Source: Solimonas aquatica
GTDB lineage: Bacteria > Pseudomonadota > Gammaproteobacteria > Nevskiales > Nevskiaceae
Reading direction: 5' to 3'
Assembly: GCF_900111015.1 (NCBI RefSeq)
Contig: NZ_FOFS01000010.1
Span: 62,001 to 126,000 of the forward strand
DNA: 64,000 nucleotides
The notes under the pieces are model-generated. The model was not told the DNA's origin. It did not search any database and saw only the letters and a list, made by a program, of their open reading frames with translations. The number at the start of each line of letters is the position of its first letter. The stretch's first letter is position 1. A program made the translations under genes and the position numbers. Below are positions 9,393 through 18,759 of the stretch, one piece after another.

Positions 9393-10564
9393 GCAGCAGC
9401 AGCGAGGTCCTGATCGTCGGTGCCGGCCCCGCCGGTCTGGCGCTGGCGCTGTCGCTGGCCCGGGCCGGCCTGCGCGTCGCCGTGCTCGAACAGCAGAGCG
9501 AGGCGATGCTGGCCGAGGCGGCCGACGACGGTCGCGAGATCGCCCTGCATCACGCCTCCATGCAGATGCTGGAAACCCTCGGCGTGCTGGCCGAACTCCA
9601 GGCCGAACAGATCGCGCCGATCACCGCCGCGCGCGTGGCCAACGGCCGCTCCTCGCGCTTCCTCGACTTCAAGCCGAAGAGTGCGCAGGCACCGGCCATC
9701 GGCTATCTGATTTCCAATCACCTGATCCGTCGCGCGCTGTACCGGCAGCTGCAGAACGAGCCCAGCATCCGCCTGCTCTGCGAGCAGCGCATGCGCAGCG
9801 TGCAGCGCAGCGAGGCGCAGGCCGGTGTGCTCACCGATCAGGGCGAGCATCAGGCGCAGCTGCTGGTGGCCGCCGACAGCCGGCACTCGGCCACGCGCCA
9901 GGCGCTGGGCATCGCCGCGCACATGCATGACTTCGGCAAGACCATGCTGGTCTGCCGCGCCGAACATGCGCTGGATCACGAGGGCATCGCCTGGGAGTGG
10001 TTCGATCTGCCGCGCACCATCGCCGCCCTGCCCCTGCACGGACGCTGCGTGTCACTGGCCATCACCCTGCCGCATGCCGAGGCCGAGCAGCTGGCGACGA
10101 TGCCGGAGGCGCGCTTCAACGAGACCATCTGCCAGTGGCTGGAGCATCGTCTCGGGCCGATGCGTCTGGTCTCGCCGCGCTGGCGTTACCCGCTGATCGC
10201 CACTTACGCGCAGCGCTTCATCGCGCCGCGCGCGGCGCTGGTGGGTGATGCGGCGGTGGGCATGCATCCGGTGACCGCGCATGGCTACAACTTCGGCCTG
10301 CACAGCCAGCAGCTGCTCACGCAGGTGCTGCTGCAGTCGCAGCGGCGTGGCCTGGATCTGGCCGATGCCAGCGCCCTGCGTCGCTACGAGCGCCGCCACC
10401 GCGCGTACACCCTGCCGCTGTTCCTGGCCACCAATGCGATTGTCGACCTCTACACCAGCCGCGAACCGGTGGCGCGCTTCGCCCGCGATCTGGGCATCGC
10501 GCTCAGTTCGCGCCTGCCGCCGTTCAAGCAAGCGGTGCTGCGTCAGCTGACGCGCGGCGCCTGA
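9389..10564 (+). CDS. FAD-dependent hydroxylase of the UbiH/UbiF/COQ6 family (UbiM-like)
   Basis: A class A flavin monooxygenase with the N-terminal FAD-binding fingerprint [18 protein letters not shown], a DG-type middle segment and the GD motif [22 protein letters not shown]. The family hydroxylates the ubiquinone ring. The MHPVTAHG variant of the GD-motif tail resembles UbiM-type 5-demethoxyubiquinol hydroxylases as I recall them, but exact position specificity cannot be read from sequence. The ATG at 9389 overlaps the nrdB stop (ATGA), indicating coupling. An ATG six bases upstream (9383) is also possible. Length 391 residues fits the family. Confidence 0.8.
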
Positions 10565-10578
10565 GGCGCGCGCAAGAC

Positions 10579-11547
10579 TCAGGCCGCCTGCTGGTCCAGC
10601 CAGATGCCCAGGCCCTGGGCATTGAGTTCCATGTCCATGGCCAGCAGCGCGCGCTGGGTTTCACGCGGCAGCTTGCAGCCGTGCGCGTCCAGCTCGGCAT
10701 AGGTGTAGGCATACATCGCGTCCAGCAGGCGCTCATGGCGCTGCGGCGCGCCGGCCAGCTCGCGCGCGATGCGTTCGTAGTCACCGATGCCACGGCGCAG
10801 CCACTGCGCCAGCGGCGCGACATTGCACACGGCGTTGTAGTGCGTCAGATACATGAGCTGCGGCGCGAAGCTCAGGTAACGATCCAGGGTCTTTCGCCAG
10901 GCATCGGGCTCGAACTGCACCGGCGAGCTGGTGGGCATCAGAAACGGTCCGGCGGCGGTGTCGAACTCGCGATACGACAAGCCAAAGGTATCGCCGGTGA
11001 AGAAACCCTGGCTCACTTCATCCCAGACGCTGAAGTGATGCCGCGCATGGCCCGGCGTGTCGATGAACTGCAGCGCCGCGCCGCCCAGATCCAGCTTCAG
11101 ATCATCCTGCGCGACGATCACCCGCGCCTCCGGCACCGGCGCAATCTCGCCGTACATGCGCGCCAGTTCCGCCTCGCCGTACACGGCCTGCGCGCCGGCG
11201 ATCAGCTTGGAAGGATCGATCAGATGCCGCGCGCCGCGCGGATGCGCCACCAGCTGCGCGTTCGGCAGCTCGCGCATCAGCGTGCCCACGCCGCCGGCAT
11301 GATCCAGGTGCACATGGGTGGGAATCACGTAGCGCACCCGCTCGCGTGAAAGGCCCAGGTTTTCAAGCAGCGCCAGCAGGCGCGGCACGCCATGCGAGGT
11401 GCCGGCCTCGATGAAGGCCAGTTCGCCGTTCCGCTGCAGCAGATAGCAGCAGGCCATCTGCGGACGGTCCTGCAGGGTGTCGATGCACCAGATGCCGTGT
11501 TCCAGCTTCTGGGCCGGCGCGATGCGGGGAAGGTCTTGCGGGTTCAT
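10579..11547 (-). CDS. MBL-fold metallo-hydrolase
   Basis: The metallo-beta-lactamase-fold signature is intact: THVHLDHAGG (metal ligands HxHxDH), a further ligand His in TPGHARHHFS, the bridging Asp in FFTGDTFG, and a late His in LTHYN. The 322 residues include a C-terminal helical extension of ~80 residues beyond the MBL core. The family covers glyoxalase II, lactonases and many uncharacterised thioesterases, so the substrate is unknown. It lies 8 bases downstream of the CDF exporter stop on the same strand, probably one operon. It converges on the hydroxylase gene with only 14 bases between stop codons. Confidence 0.82.
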   Translation of the reverse strand: MNPQDLPRIAPAQKLEHGIWCIDTLQDRPQMACCYLLQRNGELAFIEAGTSHGVPRLLALLENLGLSRERVRYVIPTHVHLDHAGGVGTLMRELPNAQLVAHPRGARHLIDPSKLIAGAQAVYGEAELARMYGEIAPVPEARVIVAQDDLKLDLGGAALQFIDTPGHARHHFSVWDEVSQGFFTGDTFGLSYREFDTAAGPFLMPTSSPVQFEPDAWRKTLDRYLSFAPQLMYLTHYNAVCNVAPLAQWLRRGIGDYERIARELAGAPQRHERLLDAMYAYTYAELDAHGCKLPRETQRALLAMDMELNAQGLGIWLDQQAA

Positions 11548-11555
11548 GTCCGGAT

Positions 11556-12500
11556 TCAGCTCTGTTCAGGCGCCGGCGGATTCTTTTCCAGCAGATGCTG
11601 ATCGTAGGCGCGCGGGTCTTCAAGGGGTTCCAGATGACTGACGATGGCCATCGCGCCGAGCTGCGCTACGATGGCATGTTCCACCTGTTCGACGAAATCG
11701 TGCCCGCGTTGCACGCTCCAGGCGCCGGGCACCAGCACGTGCAGGGTGAGAAAGCGTTGCGCGCCGCTGGTGCGGGTGCGCACGGCATGAAAGTCCGCCG
11801 CGCCGCCGGCCTGTTCGCGCAGCTGCTGCAGCAGGCCATCCAGCACCTTGCGCTCGGCGCTCGACCAGGCGCGATCCATCAGGCCATCGGTGGCATCGCC
11901 CAGCAGCTTCCAGCCGACCCAGAGCACGAACAGCGCGACCAGCAGGGCGATGGCCGGGTCGAGCAGCTGCCAGCCGGTGAAATGCACGACCACCACCGAC
12001 ACCAGGATGCCGGCCGAGGTCCAGACATCGCTCATCAGATGATGCGCATCGGCTTTCAGCGCCGGCGAGCGATGCCGCTTGCCGACGGCGAACAGCACGC
12101 GCGCCACCAGCAGATTGATCAGGGTCGCGGCCATCGACACCGCCACACCCAGCCCCGCCTGCTCGATCGGCCGCGGGTGCAGCAGGCGCGGCGCGGCCTC
12201 CACGATGATCATGCCGGCGGCCACGAAGATCAGCGCACCTTCAAAACCGCTGGACAGATACTCGGCCTTGCCGTGGCCATGCGCGTGTTCGGCGTCCGGC
12301 GGCTGCGCGGCCCAGCGCAGCACCATCAGCGCCACCAGACTGGCGCCGAGATTGACCAGGGACTCCAGCGCATCGGAGAGCATGGCCACCGAGCCGGTCA
12401 GCGACCAGGCCAGCAGCTTCAGACCCAGGGTGGTGACCGCCGCCGCCACCGACAGCCAGGCGTACCGCGCCGGCGCACCGGCATCGCGCAGGGCGTTCAT
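11556..12500 (-). CDS. Cation diffusion facilitator (FieF/CzcD-type) metal exporter
   Basis: A proton-coupled exporter of Zn2+, Fe2+ or similar divalent metals in the inner membrane. The metal-site motifs of transmembrane helices 2 and 5 are present: SDALES and DAHHLMSD (two Asp plus His/Asp). A His-rich loop HAHGHGKAEY follows helix 3, and a C-terminal cytoplasmic regulatory domain ends around VSHLEP. I use the ATG at 12500 (MNALRDAG, 314 residues), which fits family length. Longer in-frame extensions upstream have no family counterpart. Metal specificity is not determinable by eye. It is followed closely by the MBL hydrolase. Confidence 0.88.
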   Translation of the reverse strand: MNALRDAGAPARYAWLSVAAAVTTLGLKLLAWSLTGSVAMLSDALESLVNLGASLVALMVLRWAAQPPDAEHAHGHGKAEYLSSGFEGALIFVAAGMIIVEAAPRLLHPRPIEQAGLGVAVSMAATLINLLVARVLFAVGKRHRSPALKADAHHLMSDVWTSAGILVSVVVVHFTGWQLLDPAIALLVALFVLWVGWKLLGDATDGLMDRAWSSAERKVLDGLLQQLREQAGGAADFHAVRTRTSGAQRFLTLHVLVPGAWSVQRGHDFVEQVEHAIVAQLGAMAIVSHLEPLEDPRAYDQHLLEKNPPAPEQS

Positions 12501-12686
12501 GAACGCACACCAGCGGGGATCATCGGGCGCAGCAAAGACATGACTCTCTCGTGACGGGGGGAGGGGTCGAAACGGGCGTGCAGGATAGTGGCGAGATGCG
12601 CAGCGGACAAATCCGCGCGGCATCTTGCAAACCCCCGGGGCAACCCCATAAGGCGCAGGATATATTCATTACGCTAACATCGGGAC

Positions 12687-14015
12687 ATGACCATGCCGAC
12701 ATCCTCCTCGCCGGTGCCTCGCCTGCTCACCGCGCAGACCGGGCCCTTGCTGCAACTGGAGGCCAGCCTGCTCGGCAAAGCCGCCGAGATCGAAGCCTGG
12801 TTCCGCACGCAGTGGCAGAAGAATGCGCCGCCGTTCTACAGCTCGGTGGATCTGCGCAATGCCGGCTTCAAGCTGGCCCCGGTGGACACCAATCTCTTTC
12901 CCGGCGGCTTCAACAATCTCAATCCCGCCTTCGAGCCGCTGTGCGTGCAGGCGCTGCAGATGGCCATGCAAAGAGTCTGCCCGAGCGCCTGCGATGTGCT
13001 GCTGGTGCCGGAGAACCACACCCGCAACAAGTTCTATCTGGAAAACGTCGCCACCCTGGCGGCGCTGATTCAAAAGGCCGGCTATCGTCTGCGCATCGGC
13101 TCGTTGATTCCCGATCTGCACGAACCCCTGGAGCTCACGCTGGAAATCTCCGGCCGCAAGCTGCTGCTGGAGCCGCTGCGTCGCACGGCGGATCGCGTGC
13201 ATGTCGGCGACTTCTATCCCTGTACGGTGCTGCTCAACAACGATCTTTCGGCCGGCGTGCCGGAGATTCTCAAGAACATCCGGCAGGACGTGGTGCCGCC
13301 GCCGGATCTGGGCTGGCATCTGCGCCAGAAGTCCAATCACTTCGGCTTCTACCGCGAAGTGGCGCGCGAGTTCGGCGCGGTGGCCGGTCTGGACCCCTGG
13401 CTGGTGGACCCGCTGTTCCGCAACTGCGGGCAGATCAACTTCCTGAAGCGCGAAGGCCAGGAATGCCTGGAGGCCAATGTCGAGCTGCTGCTGGCCGATA
13501 TCGGCGCCAAGTACGCCGAGTACGGCATCCAGCAGGAGCCCTTCGTGATCATCAAGTCCGAGGCCGGCACCTACGGCATGGGCGTGATGACCGCCAAGAG
13601 CGTGGAAGACGTGCGCAACATGAATCGCAAGTCGCGCACGCACATGGCCTCCGCCAAGGAAGGCCGCGAAGTCACCGGCGCCATCATCCAGGAAGGCGTC
13701 TACACCTTCGAGAAGATGGGTGAGGACGGCGCCACCGCCGAGCCGGTGGTGTACATGATCGACCGCAATGTGGTGGGCGGCTTCTACCGCCTCAACTCGC
13801 AGCGCGGCAATCAGGAAAACCTCAACGCGCCCGGCATGCGCTTCGAACCGCTGGCCTTCGAGGAAGCCTGCAGCTCACCAGACCACAGCTGCGGCCCGGA
13901 CGAGCGTCCCAACCGCTTCTACGCCTACGGCGTGGTGGCGCGTCTGGCGGCGCTGGCGGCGGCGCGCGAGATCGCTGCCGTCAGCGAAATCCGCGCGCAG
14001 ACCGCAGCGGCCTGA
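12687..14015 (+). CDS. gshA: Glutamate-cysteine ligase, ATP-grasp (GshA, PF08886-type)
   Basis: Catalyses the first step of glutathione synthesis. This 442-residue protein belongs to the proteobacterial GshA type unrelated to E. coli gshA. Recognisable blocks are PFYSSVDLRNAGFKLAPVDT, FPGGFNNLN, KSNHFGFYREVA, the ATP-binding VIIKSEAGTYGMGVM and GGFYRLN. It is followed 74 bases later by gshB, so the pathway is encoded together. An ATG two codons downstream (12693) has better ribosome-binding spacing to GGGA and may be the true start. Confidence 0.92.
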   Translation: MTMPTSSSPVPRLLTAQTGPLLQLEASLLGKAAEIEAWFRTQWQKNAPPFYSSVDLRNAGFKLAPVDTNLFPGGFNNLNPAFEPLCVQALQMAMQRVCPSACDVLLVPENHTRNKFYLENVATLAALIQKAGYRLRIGSLIPDLHEPLELTLEISGRKLLLEPLRRTADRVHVGDFYPCTVLLNNDLSAGVPEILKNIRQDVVPPPDLGWHLRQKSNHFGFYREVAREFGAVAGLDPWLVDPLFRNCGQINFLKREGQECLEANVELLLADIGAKYAEYGIQQEPFVIIKSEAGTYGMGVMTAKSVEDVRNMNRKSRTHMASAKEGREVTGAIIQEGVYTFEKMGEDGATAEPVVYMIDRNVVGGFYRLNSQRGNQENLNAPGMRFEPLAFEEACSSPDHSCGPDERPNRFYAYGVVARLAALAAAREIAAVSEIRAQTAAA

Positions 14016-14089
14016 GGGCGCGTGCCCATGAGCCGGATGATCGGGTTGGCGCAGCCGTGGTGCAATCAGGCGCATCCGTCGCGCCAGGG

Positions 14090-15049
14090 ATGGCAGCTGT
14101 GAGTCGCACGATCGGCGTCGTGATGGATCCCATCGTGTCCATCAAGCCCTACAAGGACACCACCCTGGCCCTGATGCTCGCCGCGCAGAAGCGCGGCTGG
14201 CAGCTGCGCTATTTCGAGATGCAGGACCTGTGGCTGCGCGATGGCATCGCCATGGGCAATGCCCGCGCGCTGAGGGTGTTCGACGACAAGAAGCACTGGT
14301 TCGAATTCGGCGAAACCCAGGAAGTGGCGCTGGGCAGTCTCGACGCAATCCTGATGCGCAAGGACCCGCCGTTTGATCTGGAATTCGTGGCGTCCACCTA
14401 CATTCTCGAACGCGCCGAGGCGCAGGGCGCGCTGGTGGTCAACAAGCCGTCCTCGCTGCGCGACTGCAACGAGAAGATGTTCACCGCCTGGTTCTCCGCG
14501 CTGACGCCGCCGACACTGTTCTCGCGCAATGCCCAGGTGCTGCGCGCCTTTCATGCCGAGCACGGCGATGTGATCTACAAGCCGGTGGATGGCATGGGCG
14601 GCAGCGGCATCTTTCGCGTCGGCGCCGATGGCCTGAACCTGGGCGCGGTGATCGAGCAGCTCTCCGACTACGGCCGTCGCACCATCGTTGCGCAGAAGTA
14701 TCTGCCCGCCATCGTCGATGGCGACAAGCGCGTGCTGGTGGTGGACGGCGAGCCGGTGCCTTACTGCCTGGCGCGCATTCCGCAGTCCGGCGAAACCCGT
14801 GGCAACCTCGCCGCCGGTGGTCGCGGCGAACCGCGTCCGCTGACCGCACGCGACCGCGACATCGCCGCCGCCGTGGGGCCGGAGCTGAAACGCCGCGGCC
14901 TGCTGTTCGTGGGCCTGGACGTGATCGGCGAGCATCTCACCGAAATCAACGTCACCAGCCCCACCTGCGCCCGCGAGATCGATGCCGCCTACGGCACCGA
15001 CATCGGCGGCCTGCTGATGGCGGCCATCGAACGGCGCCTGGATGGCTGA
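14090..15049 (+). CDS. gshB: Glutathione synthetase
   Basis: Joins glycine to gamma-glutamylcysteine using ATP. The ATP-grasp signatures are present: VVMDPIVSIKPYKDTTLALM at the N-terminus, VIYKPVDGMGGSGIFRV for nucleotide binding, and EINVTSPTCAREI with the Mg ligand and the end of the active site. I choose the ATG at 14090 (319 residues), which matches the usual 315-320 residues. A GTG nine bases downstream is an alternative. It sits between gshA and the yqgE-yqgF-pyr genes. Confidence 0.95.
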   Translation: MAAVSRTIGVVMDPIVSIKPYKDTTLALMLAAQKRGWQLRYFEMQDLWLRDGIAMGNARALRVFDDKKHWFEFGETQEVALGSLDAILMRKDPPFDLEFVASTYILERAEAQGALVVNKPSSLRDCNEKMFTAWFSALTPPTLFSRNAQVLRAFHAEHGDVIYKPVDGMGGSGIFRVGADGLNLGAVIEQLSDYGRRTIVAQKYLPAIVDGDKRVLVVDGEPVPYCLARIPQSGETRGNLAAGGRGEPRPLTARDRDIAAAVGPELKRRGLLFVGLDVIGEHLTEINVTSPTCAREIDAAYGTDIGGLLMAAIERRLDG

Positions 15050-15086
15050 ACTTGTCGGGGACGCGGGCCCGTCGGATACTGGCGGC

Positions 15087-15656
15087 ATGCGCGAAGAGGC
15101 CTCCCTGAAGCATCAGTTCCTGATCGCCATGCCCAGTCTTCAGGACGAGCATTTCCGGCAGTCGGTCTCGCTGATGTGCGAGCACGGTGATGAGGGGGCC
15201 ATCGGCCTGGTCATCAACAAGCCCACCGAACTCAAGCTCAGCGAGATGCTGGAGCAGCTCGGCCTGGAGCACGAGGCCCTGGATGCGCAGGCCGCCGAGG
15301 CCAGCGTGTTCTGGGGCGGCCCGGTGCAGCCGGAGCGCGGCTTCGTGGTGCATCGCGGTCCGGGCGGCTGGGAATCGACGCTGGCCCTGAGCGATGACCT
15401 CTACATCACCACCTCCAACGACGTGCTGCGCGCCATCGGCCGCGGCGAGGGTCCGCGCGAATTCATGGTGATGCTGGGTTACGCCGGCTGGGACGCCGGC
15501 CAGCTGGAAAGCGAAATCCTGCACAACGCCTGGCTCAACGCGCAGATCAGCGAGCAGATCCTGTTCGAGCTGCCGGCCCGCGACCGCTGGCAGGCCGCCA
15601 CTCGCCTGCTGGGCGTGGACGTCACGCAGCTGGCCGGCGACGCCGGCCACGCCTGA
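15087..15656 (+). CDS. yqgE: YqgE/AlgH family protein (UPF0301)
   Basis: A conserved cytoplasmic protein known as AlgH in Pseudomonas, with undefined biochemical role. Family motifs are LKHQFLIAMPSLQDEHFRQSV at the N-terminus, GAIGLVINKPTE, VFWGGPVQPERGFV and GYAGWDAGQLESEI. I place the start at the ATG at 15087, so that the conserved HQFLIAMP block is near the N-terminus as in other members. An upstream in-frame ATG at 15042 would overlap gshB by 8 bases and add 15 residues. The order gshB-yqgE-yqgF is conserved in gammaproteobacteria. Confidence 0.9.
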   Translation: MREEASLKHQFLIAMPSLQDEHFRQSVSLMCEHGDEGAIGLVINKPTELKLSEMLEQLGLEHEALDAQAAEASVFWGGPVQPERGFVVHRGPGGWESTLALSDDLYITTSNDVLRAIGRGEGPREFMVMLGYAGWDAGQLESEILHNAWLNAQISEQILFELPARDRWQAATRLLGVDVTQLAGDAGHA

Positions 15657-15776
15657 GGGCGGTGCCTCTGCCATTTTTCGCTTCTTGCGCCTTGGCCTTG
15701 TTCGCGCCTTTGCGTGATTCTTGAATCTGCCAATAAAAACCGCAGCGCACACGCCCTGCCCTTCAGAGCCTTCCCC

Positions 15777-16193
15777 ATGCCCGTCTATCTCGGCTTCGAC
15801 TATGGCGAAAAGCGCATCGGCGTGGCCCTGGGCGATGATCTGACGCGCTCGGCGCGTTCGCTGTCGGCGGTGCCCGGCGGCGACTGGAGCGCCATTGACC
15901 GGCTGATCCGCGAGTGGCGCCCGGCGGCTCTGATCGTCGGCCTGCCGCTCACCGAGGATGGCGGCGAGCAGGCCACCAGCCAGGCGGCGCGCCGCTTCGC
16001 CGAGCAGCTGGGCCAGCGCAGCCGGCTGCCGGTGCACGGCAGCGACGAGCGTTATTCCTCGCGCGTGGCCGACGAGCGCCTGCGCGAGGCGCGCGCCAGC
16101 GGCCGGCTCGGGCGGCGCGTGCGCAAGGGCGACCGCGACGGCCAGGCCGCCTGCGTGATTCTGGAGCAGTGGCTGGCGATGCTGCCCGGCTGA
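15777..16193 (+). CDS. yqgF: YqgF/RuvX family RNase H-fold protein
   Basis: A putative Holliday-junction-resolvase-like nuclease, shown in E. coli to act in 16S rRNA 5'-end maturation. It has [16 protein letters not shown] with the first catalytic Asp, the [11 protein letters not shown] block, DERYSS with the second acidic residue, and a C-terminal [16 protein letters not shown] with the third. 138 residues is normal length. It follows yqgE and precedes pyrB by 62 bases. Confidence 0.93.
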   Translation: MPVYLGFDYGEKRIGVALGDDLTRSARSLSAVPGGDWSAIDRLIREWRPAALIVGLPLTEDGGEQATSQAARRFAEQLGQRSRLPVHGSDERYSSRVADERLREARASGRLGRRVRKGDRDGQAACVILEQWLAMLPG

Positions 16194-16255
16194 GCCAGGC
16201 GCCGGCGCGGGCGGCTTTCCTCCACGCCGCCAAACAAGGACAATACGCGACCAGC

Positions 16256-17248
16256 ATGAAAAGCAATCTCCAACTGGATGCGCGCGGCCGACTGCGCCAC
16301 CTGCTCAGCCTGGACGGCCTGTCCAGCGATCTGATCATCGACATCCTCGATACCGCCGAACAGCACGACAAGCTGCTCGCCGGTCCCGAGAAGAAGCTCG
16401 GCACTCTCTCCGGCCGTACCGTCATCAATCTGTTCTTCGAGCCCAGCACCCGCACCCGCACGACCTTCGAGCTGGCCGCCAAGCGCCTCTCGGCCGACGT
16501 GCTGAACCTGCAGGTCGCCGCCTCGTCCACCTCCAAGGGCGAGACGCTGTTCGACACGCTCAAGACGCTGGAAGCGATGCAGGCCGATATGTTCGTGATC
16601 CGTCACGAATCCTCCGGCGCGGCGCACTTCTTCGCCGAGCACGCGGCGCCGGGCGTGGCGATTCTCAACGCCGGCGACGGCCGCCATGCGCATCCCACGC
16701 AGGGCCTGCTCGATCTGTTCACCATCCGCCGCTACAAGAGCCTGCCCGGCGAGGCCACGCGCGACTGCTTCTCGCGGCTGTCGGTGGCCATCGTCGGCGA
16801 CGTGCTGCACTCGCGCGTGGCGCGCTCCGGCATCCACGGCCTGCGCATCCTCGGCTGCCAGGACATCCGCGTGGTGGCGCCGCCCACCCTGGTGCCGGTC
16901 GGCATCAAGGAGATGGGCGTGAGCGTGCACCATGATCTGGAAGCCGGCCTGGACGGCGTGGACGTGGTGATGCTGCTGCGCCTGCAGAAGGAACGCATGC
17001 TCGGCGCCTTCCTGCCCTCGCTGGGCGAATTCCACCGTGACTACGGCCTGACCCGCGCGCGTCTGGCCAAGCTCAAGCCCGAGGCCATCGTCATGCACCC
17101 CGGCCCCATCAACCGCGGCGTGGAGATCGAGGGCGATGTCGCCTACGGTCCGCGCTCGCTGATTCTGCAGCAGGTCAGTCATGGCATCGCGATCCGCATG
17201 GCGGTGATGTCCTTGATTCTCGGCCGCGACAACGGAGAGCGCCGATGA
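16256..17248 (+). CDS. pyrB: Aspartate carbamoyltransferase catalytic subunit
   Basis: Condenses carbamoyl phosphate with aspartate, the committed step of pyrimidine synthesis. Active-site motifs are complete: [13 protein letters not shown] for carbamoyl phosphate, ASSTSKGE with the 80s-loop Lys, HPTQGLLDL, and [10 protein letters not shown]. The 330-residue protein overlaps pyrC' by 4 bases (ATGA). This is the Pseudomonas-type arrangement in which PyrB needs an inactive dihydroorotase-like partner for assembly. No pyrR lies between yqgF and pyrB, where many relatives have one, and no obvious attenuator hairpin is seen in the 62-base gap. Confidence 0.97.
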   Translation: MKSNLQLDARGRLRHLLSLDGLSSDLIIDILDTAEQHDKLLAGPEKKLGTLSGRTVINLFFEPSTRTRTTFELAAKRLSADVLNLQVAASSTSKGETLFDTLKTLEAMQADMFVIRHESSGAAHFFAEHAAPGVAILNAGDGRHAHPTQGLLDLFTIRRYKSLPGEATRDCFSRLSVAIVGDVLHSRVARSGIHGLRILGCQDIRVVAPPTLVPVGIKEMGVSVHHDLEAGLDGVDVVMLLRLQKERMLGAFLPSLGEFHRDYGLTRARLAKLKPEAIVMHPGPINRGVEIEGDVAYGPRSLILQQVSHGIAIRMAVMSLILGRDNGERR

Positions 17249-18582
17249 GCGCGCGTCGCGACTGGTCGCCGCAGCAGGACACGCCGCCGCCCGCGCCGCC
17301 GCGTTCCCTGCTGATCCGCAATGCCCGCGTGCTGGACCCGGCCAGCGGCTTCGACGGCATCGCCCATCTGGGCATCCGCGACGGCCGCATCGCCGAACTC
17401 TCCCAGGCCGAACCGCGCGGCGAATACGAGCAGACGCTGGATGCGCGCAATCTCTGGCTGCTGCCGGGCCTGGTGGATCTGGCCGCGCGCCTGCGCGAAC
17501 CCGGCCACACCCACAAGGCGCGCTTTGCCAGCGAAATTCCGGCGGCGCAGGCCGGCGGCATCACCAGCCTGGTGCTGCCGCCCGACACCCAGCCGGTGAT
17601 CGACTCGCCGGCCAATCTGCTGCGCGTGCTGCGCCTGGCCGGGCAGACCGGGGGCCTGAAACTGCGCGTGCTCGGCGCGCTCACCCAGGGCCTGAACGGC
17701 GAGGCCCTGGCCGAACTCTCCGCGCTCAAGGCGGCCGGTGCCATCGGCTTCGCCCAGGGTCTGAAGCCCCTGCGCGATCTGCTGGTGGCGCGCCGCGCAC
17801 TGGAATACGCACGCGGCCTGAGCCTGCCGGTGCATGTATTCGCCCAGGATGCGGCCCTGGCCGCCGGCGGCTGCGCGCACGAAGGCCCGGTGGCCACGCG
17901 CCTGGGTCTGCCGCCGATTCCGGTGGCAGCCGAGGTTGCCGCGATCCGCGCCTGGATCTCGCTGGTGGAAGACACCGGCGCGCCGGTGCACTTCTGCCGC
18001 CTGTCCACCGCACGCGGCGTCGAACTGGTGCAGAGCGCACAGCGCCGCCAGCTGCCGGTGACGGCCGATGTCGCCGCCCACCAGCTCTGGCTCTGCGACC
18101 GCGATATCGACGGCTTCAACGCGCTCTGTCATGTGATCCCGCCGCTGCGCAGCGCCGAGGACCGGCAGGCCCTGCGCCAGGCCGTGGCCAGCGGCGTGAT
18201 CGGCGCGATCTGCTCGGACCATCAGCCGCACGAGGCCGATGCCAAGATCAACCCCTTCCCGCTCACGGAAGCCGGCATCAGCGGTCTGGAAACCCTGTTG
18301 CCCTTGACCCTGGGCCTGGTTCAGGAAGGCCAGCTCACGCCGCTGGCGGCGGCGGCACGCCTGAGCCTGGGTCCGGCGCGGATCGCCGGCATCGAAGCGG
18401 GCAGCCTGACGCCGGGCGCGCCGGCCGATCTCTGCCTGCTGGACCCGGCGCCGTCCTGGGTGCTGCGTCCCGAGCATCTGCTCAGCGCCGGGCGCAACAC
18501 CCCCTTCGCCGGCTGGACCCTGCAGGGCCGGGTCCGGCGCACGCTGCTGGACGGCTACCCGGTGTATGCCAATGCAGACTAG
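17245..18582 (+). CDS. pyrC': Dihydroorotase-like protein lacking catalytic histidines (PyrC'/PyrX)
   Basis: It has the amidohydrolase fold of dihydroorotase, but the metal-binding motif usually DLHVHLREPG reads [10 protein letters not shown] (Asp78, Ala80, Arg82). Both metal-binding histidines are lost, so it should be enzymatically inactive. In Pseudomonas such PyrC' proteins form the dodecameric PyrB-PyrC' complex and are needed for transcarbamoylase activity. The overlap with pyrB fits that structural role. The C-terminal metal-site region [11 protein letters not shown] is better preserved. A functional pyrC must be elsewhere in the genome. Confidence 0.93.
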   Translation: MSARRDWSPQQDTPPPAPPRSLLIRNARVLDPASGFDGIAHLGIRDGRIAELSQAEPRGEYEQTLDARNLWLLPGLVDLAARLREPGHTHKARFASEIPAAQAGGITSLVLPPDTQPVIDSPANLLRVLRLAGQTGGLKLRVLGALTQGLNGEALAELSALKAAGAIGFAQGLKPLRDLLVARRALEYARGLSLPVHVFAQDAALAAGGCAHEGPVATRLGLPPIPVAAEVAAIRAWISLVEDTGAPVHFCRLSTARGVELVQSAQRRQLPVTADVAAHQLWLCDRDIDGFNALCHVIPPLRSAEDRQALRQAVASGVIGAICSDHQPHEADAKINPFPLTEAGISGLETLLPLTLGLVQEGQLTPLAAAARLSLGPARIAGIEAGSLTPGAPADLCLLDPAPSWVLRPEHLLSAGRNTPFAGWTLQGRVRRTLLDGYPVYANAD

Positions 18583-18759
18583 GCGGTCCTGACGCCAGGG
18601 ACACTGTCACGCCCCTGGTGCTGTGCTATTACGGCATCCGCCTTGCAGGGGGTACCCGGGCTACTTACCATTTGCCACCTTTTGGCGGTGGCTTTACCGC
18701 TGTTGCACGTCTGACTTGAAGGGAGCGGACGCGCAGCTTTTTTCATTTGAGGATATTGC

